A DNA stretch of 64,000 nucleotides from Lantana camara (lineage: Eukaryota > Streptophyta > Magnoliopsida > Lamiales > Verbenaceae), in contig CM074860.1 of assembly GCA_037501455.1 (NCBI GenBank), positions 52,648,501 through 52,712,500 of the forward strand. Direction: 5' to 3'. The number at the start of each line of letters is the position of its first letter. The first letter of the stretch is position 1. Shown here piece after piece: positions 47,801 to 57,978 of the stretch. A program made the translations under genes and the position numbers. The notes under the pieces are model-generated. The model was not told the origin of the DNA. It did no database searches and was given only the letters and a program-made list of their open reading frames with translations.

Positions 47801-48316
47801 CGTATTGCTCCTGCTCACTCAGTCTTCTAGAGACTGACCACTCTTTCCCACCTTTCAGTTGCTTGCAGGTTTAGCTAGGCGGAAGTCAAGTTTTAATCTC
47901 TTGTCGAGTCACTTGTACACTCGAGTCACATTTTACATTCTTCAATAATTTAATTGTATTTTCGTTATATATTGGGCCTGTGTGCCAATTATGATTATTG
48001 TTGGCTATTGAATTCGGGACAGGTTGCATGCCTAGTTGAACCCGTTGTTAGGATGCTTGGTGGATTTAAATTATGTATTGGAATTGGTGGGCGTGTAACC
48101 ATGGTTGAAAATTATGAATTATATGTTATTGCTTCCAATTTACATTCTAGATATTCTTGATTTATTTGGTACAGGGTTAGATTCCGCCTAGCTAGGATAT
48201 CTTTTATTTTGGTCTCCCGTTCGCTATGAGTCCGGTTCATGCTTGGATTATCCATTTCACGTGTGGACTAGGCTTGTAGTGCGGGGGATGTGGCGCCTAT
48301 CGTCCCGGGTGCTACA
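44865..48316 (+). repeat. Y 3' LTR
   Basis: 3,452 bp and very like the 5' LTR. Palindromes lie at 45836-45960, including GGTCGCG/CGCGACC (45836-45851) and two perfect 20-bp palindromes (45867-45886, 45909-45928). These are in better state than in the 5' LTR. Confidence 0.93.
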
Positions 48317-49105
48317 AAGAGAATTTGGCAGCTTATCCCGTGTGATACTCAGGAAAAAGCTCGTTGCACTCTTACCTTGATCCAGGGCGAGGCTTACTCA
48401 TGGTGGGAGAGTACCCAAATTGTATTAGAGGCTGCCGGGGAAGCTATTACTTGGGAAGTATTCATTCGGGAATTCAAAATTAAGTTCGTTCCACCAGCTT
48501 CTGGCACTCGCAGGTTGAGGGCATTTACTGGGTTGAAGCAAGAAGACAAATCTGTTGGCGAGTACATCGCAGAGTTTGAAAGACTGTCTCGTTACGCTCC
48601 CAATATAGCGAACGATGACTTCCACAAGGCAACACAATTCGTGCAGGGACTTAGGCCGGATATCCAGGATGCCTTGAAAGCTGCTAACACAAGTACCTGG
48701 GCCAAGGCTACCCCTAAAGCATTGAAAGTCGAGGATTCGGACAATGCAAGAAGGTCGAGAGTATTTGAACCGGATCCAGCTTCGGAATCTGAACAGGACC
48801 CTGTTACAATGGAAAGGTCCAATACTGCTTCTATCTTATCCTCCCAGGAAAGGTCGAAAAAGAAAAAGTCTCAAATTGATAGGTCCATTTCAAGGAAGGG
48901 TTATGTTATGACATCACCATCACAATCACGGAAGCCACTCTGTACTTATTGTGGATGGGACACACATACCTATGATGGATGTAGAAAGCGCTTGCGGTTA
49001 TGTTTCCGTTGTGGAAGTTCTGAGCATCAAATAGATAGGTGTCCGAAACGGAAAGAGCGGACCGCCGGGGGTCAGAGCTCACTTAACAGGCAAGAACCAC
49101 GGTGA
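48317..49105 (+). pseudogene. gag: Z gag, copy 3, C-terminal part
   Basis: Resumes in the ERIW segment after Y and reads without a stop to SLNRQEPR. It covers EAYSWWEST, EYIAEFERLSRYAPNIA and two intact CX2CX4HX4C knuckles (CTYCGWDTHTYDGC, CFRCGSSEHQIDRC). The 48290-48316 start of this open frame is Y LTR sequence and does not belong to gag. Apart from the TAG in the first part and the Y insertion, this copy is the best preserved of the three. Confidence 0.87.
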
Positions 49106-49493
49106 ACGGTACCTTCAAACATGCATATCACGAGCATCATGGATTTTATTATTAATATAATTTTGCTAGTAACAATGTGCTTCGATATAAAAGATAAATA
49201 AATGTGATTAGCGTAACTATACTTGCTTCTTTTGTGATAAATGTTTCTATCATGGTTTTGGACTGCTACTTGGTGTATATTCGAGAGACGGGGTTCTCTC
49301 ATTTCGTGCCGAGAGACGGGGCTCTCTCATAACTTGTTCGAGAGACGGGGCTCTCTCATCCCTTGTCGAGAAACGGGGTTTTCTCATCTCTTGTTTAAGA
49401 GACGGGGTTCTCTTATGGCTTGTGCATCATTTTAAAACTTGACAGTGGACCTGGGGACCAGGTCCTTTTAAGGGGGGGAGAGTTGTAAAGCCC
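49106..49493 (+). other. Z internal 3, 3' module with 5 hairpins (49283-49415) and purine tract
   Basis: Hairpins at 49283-49300, 49311-49328, 49340-49357, 49368-49385 and 49396-49415, all with perfect stems. Unit 4 is GAGAAA/TTTCTC and unit 5 TAAGAGA/TCTCTTA. This is the best preserved Z array. Confidence 0.83.
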
Positions 49494-52007
49494 CGATTTT
49501 CATTTATTAATATCTTATGTTTTAAAATATTTTTATAAATTATATTTTAAAATACTTTCATGAAAATTTTATGAATTAATTACTAAATTGTCCCTAGTTA
49601 GATATTTCTTAAACTCTAGGGACTTAATTGTATAACATTTCAAGGACTTAATTGATCAATTCTCAAAACCATATATCCTTCATTGCATAACTTGAATTCT
49701 TGGAGGGTTAACTGGCAAAATTGGATATTTCACACATTTCAAAAAGGGATGTTACGTTATATGCATCTCCAAGCTTCCCTTGCTCTCATTTTGATGAAAA
49801 ATATCCCAACCACATTTGCTTCTTGATCTCGGTTCATACAAGAAAGAAAAGGGAAGAGATTTTCATACTTTCATCAAGAATTTCTAAGAAATATTGCAAG
49901 AATTGGGAGTTGATCATCATCTTCATCCATTTTCTTCACTCCTTTCATTTCAAGGTTGGCTTTGCATGAATTCATGGTTCTTGATCATATTTGATTGAGC
50001 TAGGGTTAGAGAATTATATGCTAGATGAATTAATTGGAATTGGAAGCATGATTATGTGATCATAGCATGAATTATGGCATGATTTCCTCATGAATTTATT
50101 AGAAATTTGAGCTTGGTTGATCAATAAGAGCATGGGCATGAAGCTTGGATTTCTTGATGATATTTCATGTTTTGAGTGTTTAAGTATTATTTTATCATCT
50201 TTTGAATATATGTGCATCATATTTCCAGAAAATCATAGTTTTGTTGATCAAACTTGGAAGATTTGATGCTTGGTTGTTGTTTCCCGTAGCCATGCTCTGT
50301 TCTTCTCTGTTTCTTTCCAGTTGCAGAACTGGGAACGACCGTTCCCAGCCTCAAGGCTTTGTGGGAACGGGCGTTCCCACCTTTTCAAATAAAATAGGCG
50401 GCCGAGACTAGGAACGGCCGTTCCCCTTTTGGCCTACGTGCCGGAAGGGCTGTTCCCAGCTTCAGCTTGTTTTTAAATAAGAAATCGTGGGCGCGTTTTG
50501 AAGGGCCATGGGAACGGCCCTTCCCATTTACAAAGGGAATCCGGAACGGCCGTTCCCGTGCGTCTGACAAAACAAAATATTCTGCATAAAATTAGAATTT
50601 TAGCCCCTCGATCCGATGACTTCTTTGACCCCGATTTGCTATTATATGATCCAATATGTACTGAAACAAGGTGTTATCATGCCACATTGCATTTTCCTCA
50701 TCATCTCGTTGCATTTCCGCCGTTCGTCATATTTGGTCCATTTTAGGTCATGTCTCACGTATACACGTCGTGTTTGCACAGATCCTCTTCTCGTGACGTG
50801 GAGCAGGGGCCGTAGGCCGTGTCTCGACTTGCATTTTATCGGTAAAGGTGAGGTTTAGTTATTAATTATCTAGAACCATATAACTTTTACGTGGATTTCA
50901 GCCAAATTACATATACCCATATCTTCATAATCGTTTTCCAAAAACAAGGGATTTAATAATTATCCGTGTATCGTGCTACAAGTCGTGTCCCTTGAGAGTA
51001 AATCGTGTTTCTTGAAACTAATCGTGTTCATGACAAGCAAGCCGTGTATCGTGCTATCGTGATTGCACCGTGATCGTGTTTGGCGAATTATCGTGTATCG
51101 TGTTTATGGGCCCGAGGGTGAGTGTTTGAGCCAACCGGGAAAGCATAGGGCTGACGGGTAACTCACACACCTCTCTCCCACCGTGGGGATGCCCCCTGAG
51201 TCCACCAGGAGGTTTGGTGGAGGAAGGAGTCCCGTCCGTGGGAGTCATGCTCCCGACATGCAACGTGTTATCGTGGGTGGTTTGGGCCTTGCAAACCCAC
51301 CACCAATGGTGAAGGATGGATTTCATGTTATTGATCGTGTGCACTATAATGACTTGTATGATAACTTAATTAAAAGAGAAAGTATAATAATTGTTCACTG
51401 TCGAGGTTTGTTGGAGATCGTGCACGCCCCTCGCCAGGGCCACTGATAGATATTGTAAACCTGATTATCGTGTTAAACTTGATAGTTGTAATCTCGGGCG
51501 AGTTCCATGTTATTTCGCACTTATATTATTTAATTACAAAACCTTACCCGAGATTATAAGTTGCATGTTACTCGTGTTCATATATATTTATGCCCCTCAC
51601 TGGGTCTTCACAGACTGACGCCTCCACCTTTCAGGTTTTGTTCGTGGCATGCTAGGCGGGAGTCGTGTTGTGTCGTTCATGCAGCTGAGTCTAGTCTAGC
51701 ATTACCTCTTATGTATTAGCGTATTGGAGTATCATTTTAATAGTTTTGAGCACTTATATGTGAATGTTATTGGAAGATGATAATGTATTGATCTGATGAG
51801 ACAATATTATTATGCTTCCGCTTTCGAGTTTCATGTATTGGATCTACTTTCATTTGAGAGTCTAGTCCCGCCTAGCCAACTTGTTCTTTTAGTTGCATTG
51901 TCACCCGTTCGCTGTGAGCTGGATTCATGTATGGATTTTCCATTTCATGGGTGGATCGGGCTCATAGTGCGGGGGGTGTGGCACCTCCACGTGTAAGGGG
52001 TGCTGCA
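49494..52007 (+). repeat. Z LTR4
   Basis: 2,514 bp, TGTAAAGCCCC to GGTGCTGCA. Both termini carry a base change (C to A at the start, A to G at the end). GAACG follows at 52008-52012, pairing with 13667-13671. Contains palindromes at 50329-50556. Confidence 0.9.
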
Positions 52008-52442
52008 GAACGGGTGACTAACGAAAAATGCACCCACTAGCTGGGCGGTACCTAACCCTGTACAGAAGAAAATAACCGAAACATGATAGCGGGGCAATAC
52101 AAAATGGCAACTTTCAAAAACTTTCATACGTTAAACATATAGAGCAATACAGAAATCAAAATCATCTACACAGGTTCAACTAATATATCGAACCTGTCCT
52201 ATCCTGTCCCGAACAATTACACAGCAAGACGGGTTCAACTAATCGGAGCACCAGTCCTAACCTGTCCCGAATTCCATTCAATCAAATCATACATGCAACC
52301 TGCTCACAACATATCTTATACAAAATTTACAAATTATAAATCAGAACAAAATACTTAACAAACTGAAACGTGCAGACACAAACTTAAAAGACACGACACA
52401 CCGCCGCTTAGCACGAACTCCAATGCGAACCCAAACCGAAAC

Positions 52443-53898
52443 CTGCACACTAAAAACATAAACGGGGAGGGGTCAGTCCAAAGACTGAGCGAGGGGCTAC
52501 CCACACACACCTACATATATATAGAGCACAACACGTAGAAGAAGCAACGTTCGTAAACCCGGGGTTAGTTTTTGTACGCGAAAACATTTTCCCGTGATAA
52601 TATACATATAGGGAGACTTATCAAACAGACCAAACAAATCTTAAATCAAAGGTTTCTTAAGGCACAACTCAGATTCATGCAGACTTAGCACACATACCGG
52701 AATGTAACTCATTAGTATAAAAGTATACCAATTTTTATCTTAATTTAAGAATCTAACCCCGTTTCACGAACTTATGACAGATGGATAGACAGAACACTTG
52801 GCGGGTACGAATTCAGTCCAACCAAACTCCTCAGATCACACACAGGCATAAACAAATTGAATCAAAACAAACATACCTTCCTTTACACCGTTCGGGGAAG
52901 AGAGGTGCCCCTCTTAACCCTCCACAGAACGAAACTTGTGAACCGGAGGATCCCGCCCGGTTCCTTCGACGGCTAGCCAAAATGCGCTCCGTCGGCATAG
53001 GAGAACTAAGTCTCCCGTTGGTGGAGAAGTATACAGGGGTCGTAACCGGCGACCCCATGGTCATCCCGGGTCTCCCTTACCCACAACTTCGGGCCCATCA
53101 CACAGATAAACAGACATATATCGGAAACTTAACCCGCCACACACAGACAGACAGACAGACATATCTCATGCATATCGTACTTATCATATCGTACGTACAT
53201 ATCACGCAGACTGACCTCGAAATCATAACATATCAAAGCTGTAATAGCCTAAGGTGCTTGTCCCACATCGGTTGGAGAGGAGAACAAAACCTCCTTTATA
53301 AGGGGGTGGATACCTTTCCCTTGTTGAGGCCTTTTCCTGGTGGGGCACCTTCGGGTTTAAATACCAACGGGAAGAACAAAACCGTGAGGGTGGTGTCGCT
53401 TAGCCCACCAAAGCGGACAATATCGACAGGCGGGTTTTCGGGCTGTTACAAATGGTATCAGAGCCGGGGCTCGGGCCTTTGTGCCAGCGAGGACGCTGGG
53501 CCCTCTTAGGGGGGTGGACTGTAATAGCCTAAGGTGCTTGTCGCACATCGGTTGGAGAGGGGAACAAAACCTCCTTTATAAGGGGGTGGATACCTTTCCC
53601 TTGTTGAGGCCTTTTCCTGGTTGGGCACCTTCGGGTCTAAATACCAACGGGAAGAACAAAACCGTGAGGGTGGTGTCGCTTAGCCCACCAAAGCGGACAA
53701 TATCGACAGGCGGGTTTTCGGGCTTTTACAAAAGCTAAGCATACATAGGCTCGTACATAGCGTTTCTTACTTTCAAACTTATGACAAAACCATCACAGTA
53801 CATATTTCACATATATCTACGTATATACAAGGCTTATAAACCGCACACATTCGAAGACGGGCACATTGCAATACGGTATAACTATAACCTAACCTCAC
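52443..53898 (-). other. Candidate LTR intron, element X (split by TRIM)
   Basis: In element sense: donor CCAG|GTGAGG (plus CCTCAC at 53893-53898), CTGAC before a pyrimidine-rich stretch, and acceptor ending GTGCAG (plus CTG at 52443-52445). About 960 nt once the TRIM and its duplication are removed. Confidence 0.38.
53240..53730 (+). mobile_element. TRIM (miniature LTR retrotransposon)
   Basis: 491 bp in total. Two 211-bp LTRs (53240-53450 and 53520-53730) begin TGTAATAGCC and end GTTACA or TTTACA. The 69-bp internal part holds a primer site TGGTATCAGAGC (53453-53464) and a purine tract AGGGGGGTGGA just before LTR2. The target duplication AAAGC is at 53235-53239 and 53731-53735. LTRs differ at only a few positions. 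No coding capacity. The LTR has the CCCACATCGG motif common to several plant miniature elements, from general knowledge. Confidence 0.92.
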
Positions 53899-56340
53899 CT
53901 GGCACTAAACACAGCCGAAGACACAGCAGATGGTTCACCCCGGAACCTGCACGACTCACTTGTCACCACCCCGGGTGCACCTGAACCAAAAAGACACACA
54001 CCAAACACAACAAAGAGCTCAGACAGACTCAAACAACCACACAAAGACGCACGGCACATGCTCAACCACTTAAGAAATGTAACCACATAAGCAGGGTTCA
54101 GATTCACATCAATTATATGCAAAAGAAAACCTTAGGACATATTTATGATTGCACAAAACGAAATTCATATGATGCATATTTACAAAACAACAAACTAAAT
54201 TCACATAACACCTGTCATACAAAAGCACGTATTACAAGACCAAATAAATCATATTAAAGCATGCTACGAATTTCATTTAATTCATAAGATTACATATCAA
54301 ATTCCAACTAAATCACTCAACCTTACTAAGTTCATACAATTCATACATTATATATTAGATTCAAATTAAAGTTAGGTAATTAAACTTTAATTGCAAAAGT
54401 CTCAAATTTAATCATCCAAGGTATGCTAATTCAACTTTTACTTAAATCAAAATTAGCTTACTCGTTTTCAAATGATAAGGTTCAATTGATTCAAGTTATA
54501 TAAATTTGTATTTTCTAAAATTACATAAACACCCCTTGTACGAGAATTATACCCAAATCGCATGAAACGAAACTAATATCAACAACAATTCATAATTTTA
54601 TACATTCATAATTCATTACATATTTTCAAATACCAAGAAATGCATATTCATCAATTTATCAAACATACAAGTACGAATTACATTTTAAACAATTAACAAC
54701 TAATACAATTTCGGTATAACGGGGTTCAATTTACAATTCAAAGCATCAATACATATCACATTTCATTAAATGTAAGATTTCGTATACATCGGAGCTCATA
54801 TAAATCTATAAGTCATGCAAATCGCAATTAAATTACATTTAGTTCAATTAATCAAATAAATCACAAATCCACAAATAAATTCGCAGAAATTAAACCGAGT
54901 GTCCGATTGACGAACGGAAAATGGTGTTGGACTCACCACGACGAAGTGGAAAAGCTGTTCGAAGTTTGCCGGAGCGCCGCCACCGGAGTTGCCAGAACAG
55001 TGCCCGGCCGACTTTCGGCCGCCGCCGGAACGTGCCGGAAAAATCCCGAAAATTCACCCGTGCAAGGATTCCTCATGCCCATTCCAAATCTTTGATCAAT
55101 TTCTGGAAAATCCAAGCCAATCGTCACCAATTTCAGATCCAAGAATACGAAAACCCTAAAATCTTCAAATCCAAATTACTTCCAAACCGGTGAACCAAAA
55201 TACGATCCGTAAAAGGCATTGTCTTACCCGTGACGAGCTCTTCGAAAGCCCTAAGGTAACTCGCCGAAAAAATCCTCGGAGACATCCGCCACCGCTAACC
55301 GCCTTTGCACCGCCGTGAACCACCGCCAATCGGTTGAATCAAGAGTCATGTGATCAAAGGCTACTAGTTCTCACCATTCCGAACAACTTTCGTGAAGGGC
55401 CCGAGGCCAAAAGATCGTCGAAAAAGGCCCCCGTTGGCCGCCGAAGTTTCTGCCGCCGCACGCCTCCCCGGAACCACCACCTACTGTCAAAATTCACCCA
55501 AAATAATGTCGGAAATGGACTCAAGGGGTCGGAAAAGGGTAGGAAACACCAACCTTCGTCAAAAAAGATCGCCGGTGTGGCGGAATCGCCGCCGCTTCAG
55601 TGTCGCGCGTCGCTGTCGCGAGCTTCAGGCGTCGCTGCCGCGAGCGTCATGGCCCCGATGGCAGCGCCGCCAACGCCAACCGATGCGCGGGAGACCCTTC
55701 TACCTGGGTGTAGGCCGCGTGTCGCCGGAAAATGGCCGGAAGCCGCCGCGAATGGGCGGCGAAGTTGTGGCTCCGCCACCCTCCACCTGCGCGACTGAAA
55801 AATCGCCAATATCTCCGCCATCGGCTGCCGGTTGGTCGAGTTCTTGGTACGGTTGTGACCGCGTCGTCGAGATAATCTAAATGGACTAATGGTTCGTCGA
55901 ATTCCGTCGAGAAACGGGCAAGTTTGAGTTATGTGTGTTTTCACACCGTGAGTGTGTGTGAATGTCGTGGAGAGAGAGAGCGGGAGAAGAGAGAGAGAGC
56001 AGCTGAGTTATGTCACATGAAACGAGGATGCGGGTGTTTTATCCCGAGTCCTCCTGCGAAAAACAAACGGTAGAAGGGGCAAACGATGTTAGGATTAAAC
56101 AAACTCAGAGTCTACGGACTCGTCTCGATGCCCCGAACGCGTTGAAGGGGTCAAAATGGTCAAAATCTCGTTCGAACGATAAATGACCGAAAACCCCCTA
56201 AATGGAGAAAATTACAAAGGGGCCCCTAAACTCTAAAAGAGTTAAAAATAGGGCCACGCAAGATACAAAATCACATAATTAAACAAGTAAAAAGGTTGAA
56301 ATGAGGCGTACCTTATAAGTCGGACGAATGGGATGTTACA

Positions 56341-56359
56341 TCATCTCCAACCAAACTCC
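56341..56359 (-). repeat. Element V LTR fragment between X and C
   Basis: The 19 bp read GGAGTTTGGTTGGAGATGA in reverse and match the Y LTR at 40854-40872 (GGAGTTTGGTTGGAGATTG). They continue directly into 61918 onwards when C is removed. ACTCC at 56355-56359 is the target copy of C. Confidence 0.75.
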
Positions 56360-57101
56360 TGTTGGAAAACATGAATCAGAAAGCAGTGAAATTTAAAAAA
56401 TTTTCCCAACAAAAGGACCTTGAACTCGCAATCGTGTAACCAAATTCGTAAAGATAGAAAACTTACTTTTCTTTTATTCTTTCTTGAAGCGTTTCAAGCC
56501 ACCCAAGAACGCTCTTCACGCGGCTTGATCCCCTCTCCTTGGTAAAGCTCGAATCTTCAAACTTCTAACTTGAAGTCTCTAGAGAAAGTCCACCAACTTG
56601 ATCACAATCTAACTAGTAAGGATGCTAGTTCTCTGGTTAGTGTTTAGGCTTAACCTAGGGTTTAATTTAATCTTGGAGAAAGGAAGGTGTTCAACACATG
56701 AACCAAGAATTGTCTATTAGCTCTAAAGGGGAGCATGAGCTCCCCTATATATAGGAAAGGGGAGGGGCGGCCGAACCTAGTCCTTATTGGACTAGGATTT
56801 GGTTCCTCTCTCTCCTATTACTTGATCACCAAGTATTTTCCAACTTTGACTTTGAATTCTAATTCTAGTCAACTTTTAAGAGAGCTAAAAATATCCAAAC
56901 TATTTTTTGGATAATTTTATACTTTATTTATTATAAAATAAATAACTTATTTTTATCTAATTAATTAATTCATAATTAATTAACTAGATTATTTTCTCCA
57001 AAATTAGACTTTCTTTTTAATTCAAAATTAAACCAAAGTCTATTAAATAATTAACTAATTAATTATTTAATATATATATATAATATATATATACACACGT
57101 G
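56360..57101 (-). repeat. C partial 3' LTR
   Basis: Matches 59982-60720 with few differences. It lacks the first 1.19 kb of the LTR (element sense). The join to gag is at about 57101, inside a CACACGTG-type sequence. Confidence 0.85.
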
Positions 57102-57978
57102 TGTGTCTAGAATTAATAGACAGATTTACTTCAACGAGAAAGATACCTTTCTTTAGAGTAGCCTTGTACTCTCGGCAGTTTCTCCTCCAATGTCCCGCTT
57201 TGCCACAATGGAAGCAAACATCCTCTTTCTGATCACGCTTCTTCTTTTGGGCCTTCCCCTTCGAAATGCCACCAGTGGGCCTAAGGGGTTTCTTCTTCTT
57301 CTTTTGGGCTTTCTTGCCCTTACCTTTAGAAGGCCCAGAAGAGGAAGATGGAGCATTCACCATCAAAACCTTATTGTCCTTCTTGATCGTCCTTTCAGCA
57401 GTCACAAGCTGACTAATCAGCTCAGCTACAGTAGCACCAGCATGATTCATGTTGAAGTTAAGGACAAATGGGTTGAATGATGGTGGGAGCGAAGCTAGCA
57501 ACAAATCCACTGAAAGCTCATCTTTCAGCGGCATGTCCATGGAAGCAAGTTTCTCAGTAAGGGAAAGAAACTTGAGTCCATATTCATGGACACTTGAACC
57601 TTCCCTCATTCTTAAGTGGAACAATTCATTTGAAGTGTTATACCTTGTAACACGTTCATGAGGGCGGTAAAGTTGCTCTAAGTGGTCGTAAATCTCCCAA
57701 GCAAATTCCATGGCCTCATGTTGCCTTTGCAAGTCCGGAGACATGTTAGCCAACATAAGGCAACGGGCTTGGAGATTATCATCCTTCCACTTCTGAATCG
57801 CATCCCGCTCGGCCCGAGTGGGAGCCTCCCCTTCGGGACTAGGCTCCCCTCCGAAGAGAACATAAGTTCTCTTCTCAGAATCTAAAATGATTTTTAGATT
57901 CCTCAGCCAATCAGAATAGTTGGGACCAGTCAACTTGTTTGACTCGAGGATCGATACAAGAGGGTTTTTGGTTGCCAT
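57102..57978 (-). pseudogene. gag: C gag (Ty1/copia), truncated just before protease
   Basis: ATG at 57976-57978 gives MATKNPLVSI and the copia-type Gag (UBN2-like) pattern LTGPNYSDWLRNLKIIL, YDHLEQLY, LLASLPPSF. A Lys-rich linker follows, then the knuckle CFHCGKAGHWRRNC (CX2CX4HX4C, intact). After a short GIFLVEVNLS segment, the place where the copia protease normally begins, the sequence breaks into LTR. The Gag frame itself has no stop, so it could still be translated with a short false tail. An in-frame ATG at 58044 is upstream and less typical. Confidence 0.85.

Larger units (their letters stand above)
38108..48316 (+). mobile_element. Element Y: non-coding LARD-type LTR element
   Basis: 10.2 kb, TGTAACGCCCC to GGGTGCTACA, target copies GAGAG (38103-38107) and AAGAG (48317-48321). 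LTRs are 3,449 and 3,452 bp and the internal region is 3.3 kb without gag or pol. That is the size plan described for large retrotransposon derivatives (LARDs). It shares LTR ends, primer site, intron-like signals, palindrome cluster and hairpin array with Z and X, so it is one of the same group of dependent elements. Confidence 0.9.
13672..52007 (+). mobile_element. Element Z: tandem array of four LTRs and three gag-only internal regions
   Basis: The order is LTR1 (13672-16195), internal 1, LTR2 (17971-19936 and 32658-33214), internal 2, LTR3 (34986-37508), internal 3 (37509-38107 and 48317-49493), LTR4 (49494-52007). Only the outer ends are flanked by a target duplication (GAACG both sides). 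The array therefore occupies one insertion site and was not made by three independent insertions. Unequal crossing over between LTRs of a single element would give this; integration of a concatemer is the alternative. Internal regions are 1.77 kb and carry only gag. W interrupts LTR2 and Y interrupts internal 3. Confidence 0.88.
1..56340 (-). mobile_element. Element X: nonautonomous Ty3-type LTR retrotransposon (left end outside window)
   Basis: X is reconstructed from four pieces: 3' LTR (1-2154, 12008-12341), internal region (12342-13574) and 5' LTR (13575-13671, 52008-56340). The minus orientation follows from a primer site at 13556-13567 next to one LTR and a purine tract at 12342-12354 next to the other. 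The LTR runs TGTAACATCCC to GGGTGTTACA in element sense and is about 3.9 kb after removing insertions. The internal region is only about 1.2 kb and holds no gag or pol, so X cannot move alone. Elements A, Z (itself carrying W and Y) and a TRIM are nested in it. The right flank is element V. The left target duplication lies outside the window. Confidence 0.8.
52008..56340 (-). repeat. X 5' LTR, main part
   Basis: Continues the LTR cut at 13671. 53794-56005 matches 1-2149 and 56006-56340 matches 12008-12341. It ends TGTAACATCCC (minus strand) at 56340. A TRIM is inserted at 53240. A hairpin GGGGTCG/CGACCCC lies near 53035-53056. The GC-rich part 54950-55870 has open frames that are not conserved in the other LTR. 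Confidence 0.87.

Noticed and set aside
52781..53509. 242-codon frame on the plus strand
   Set aside because: It runs from X LTR into the TRIM, which was inserted later, so the frame is accidental.
57190..57480. Plus-strand frames opposite copia gag
   Set aside because: Shadow of the minus-strand gag, which has clear Gag and zinc-knuckle motifs.
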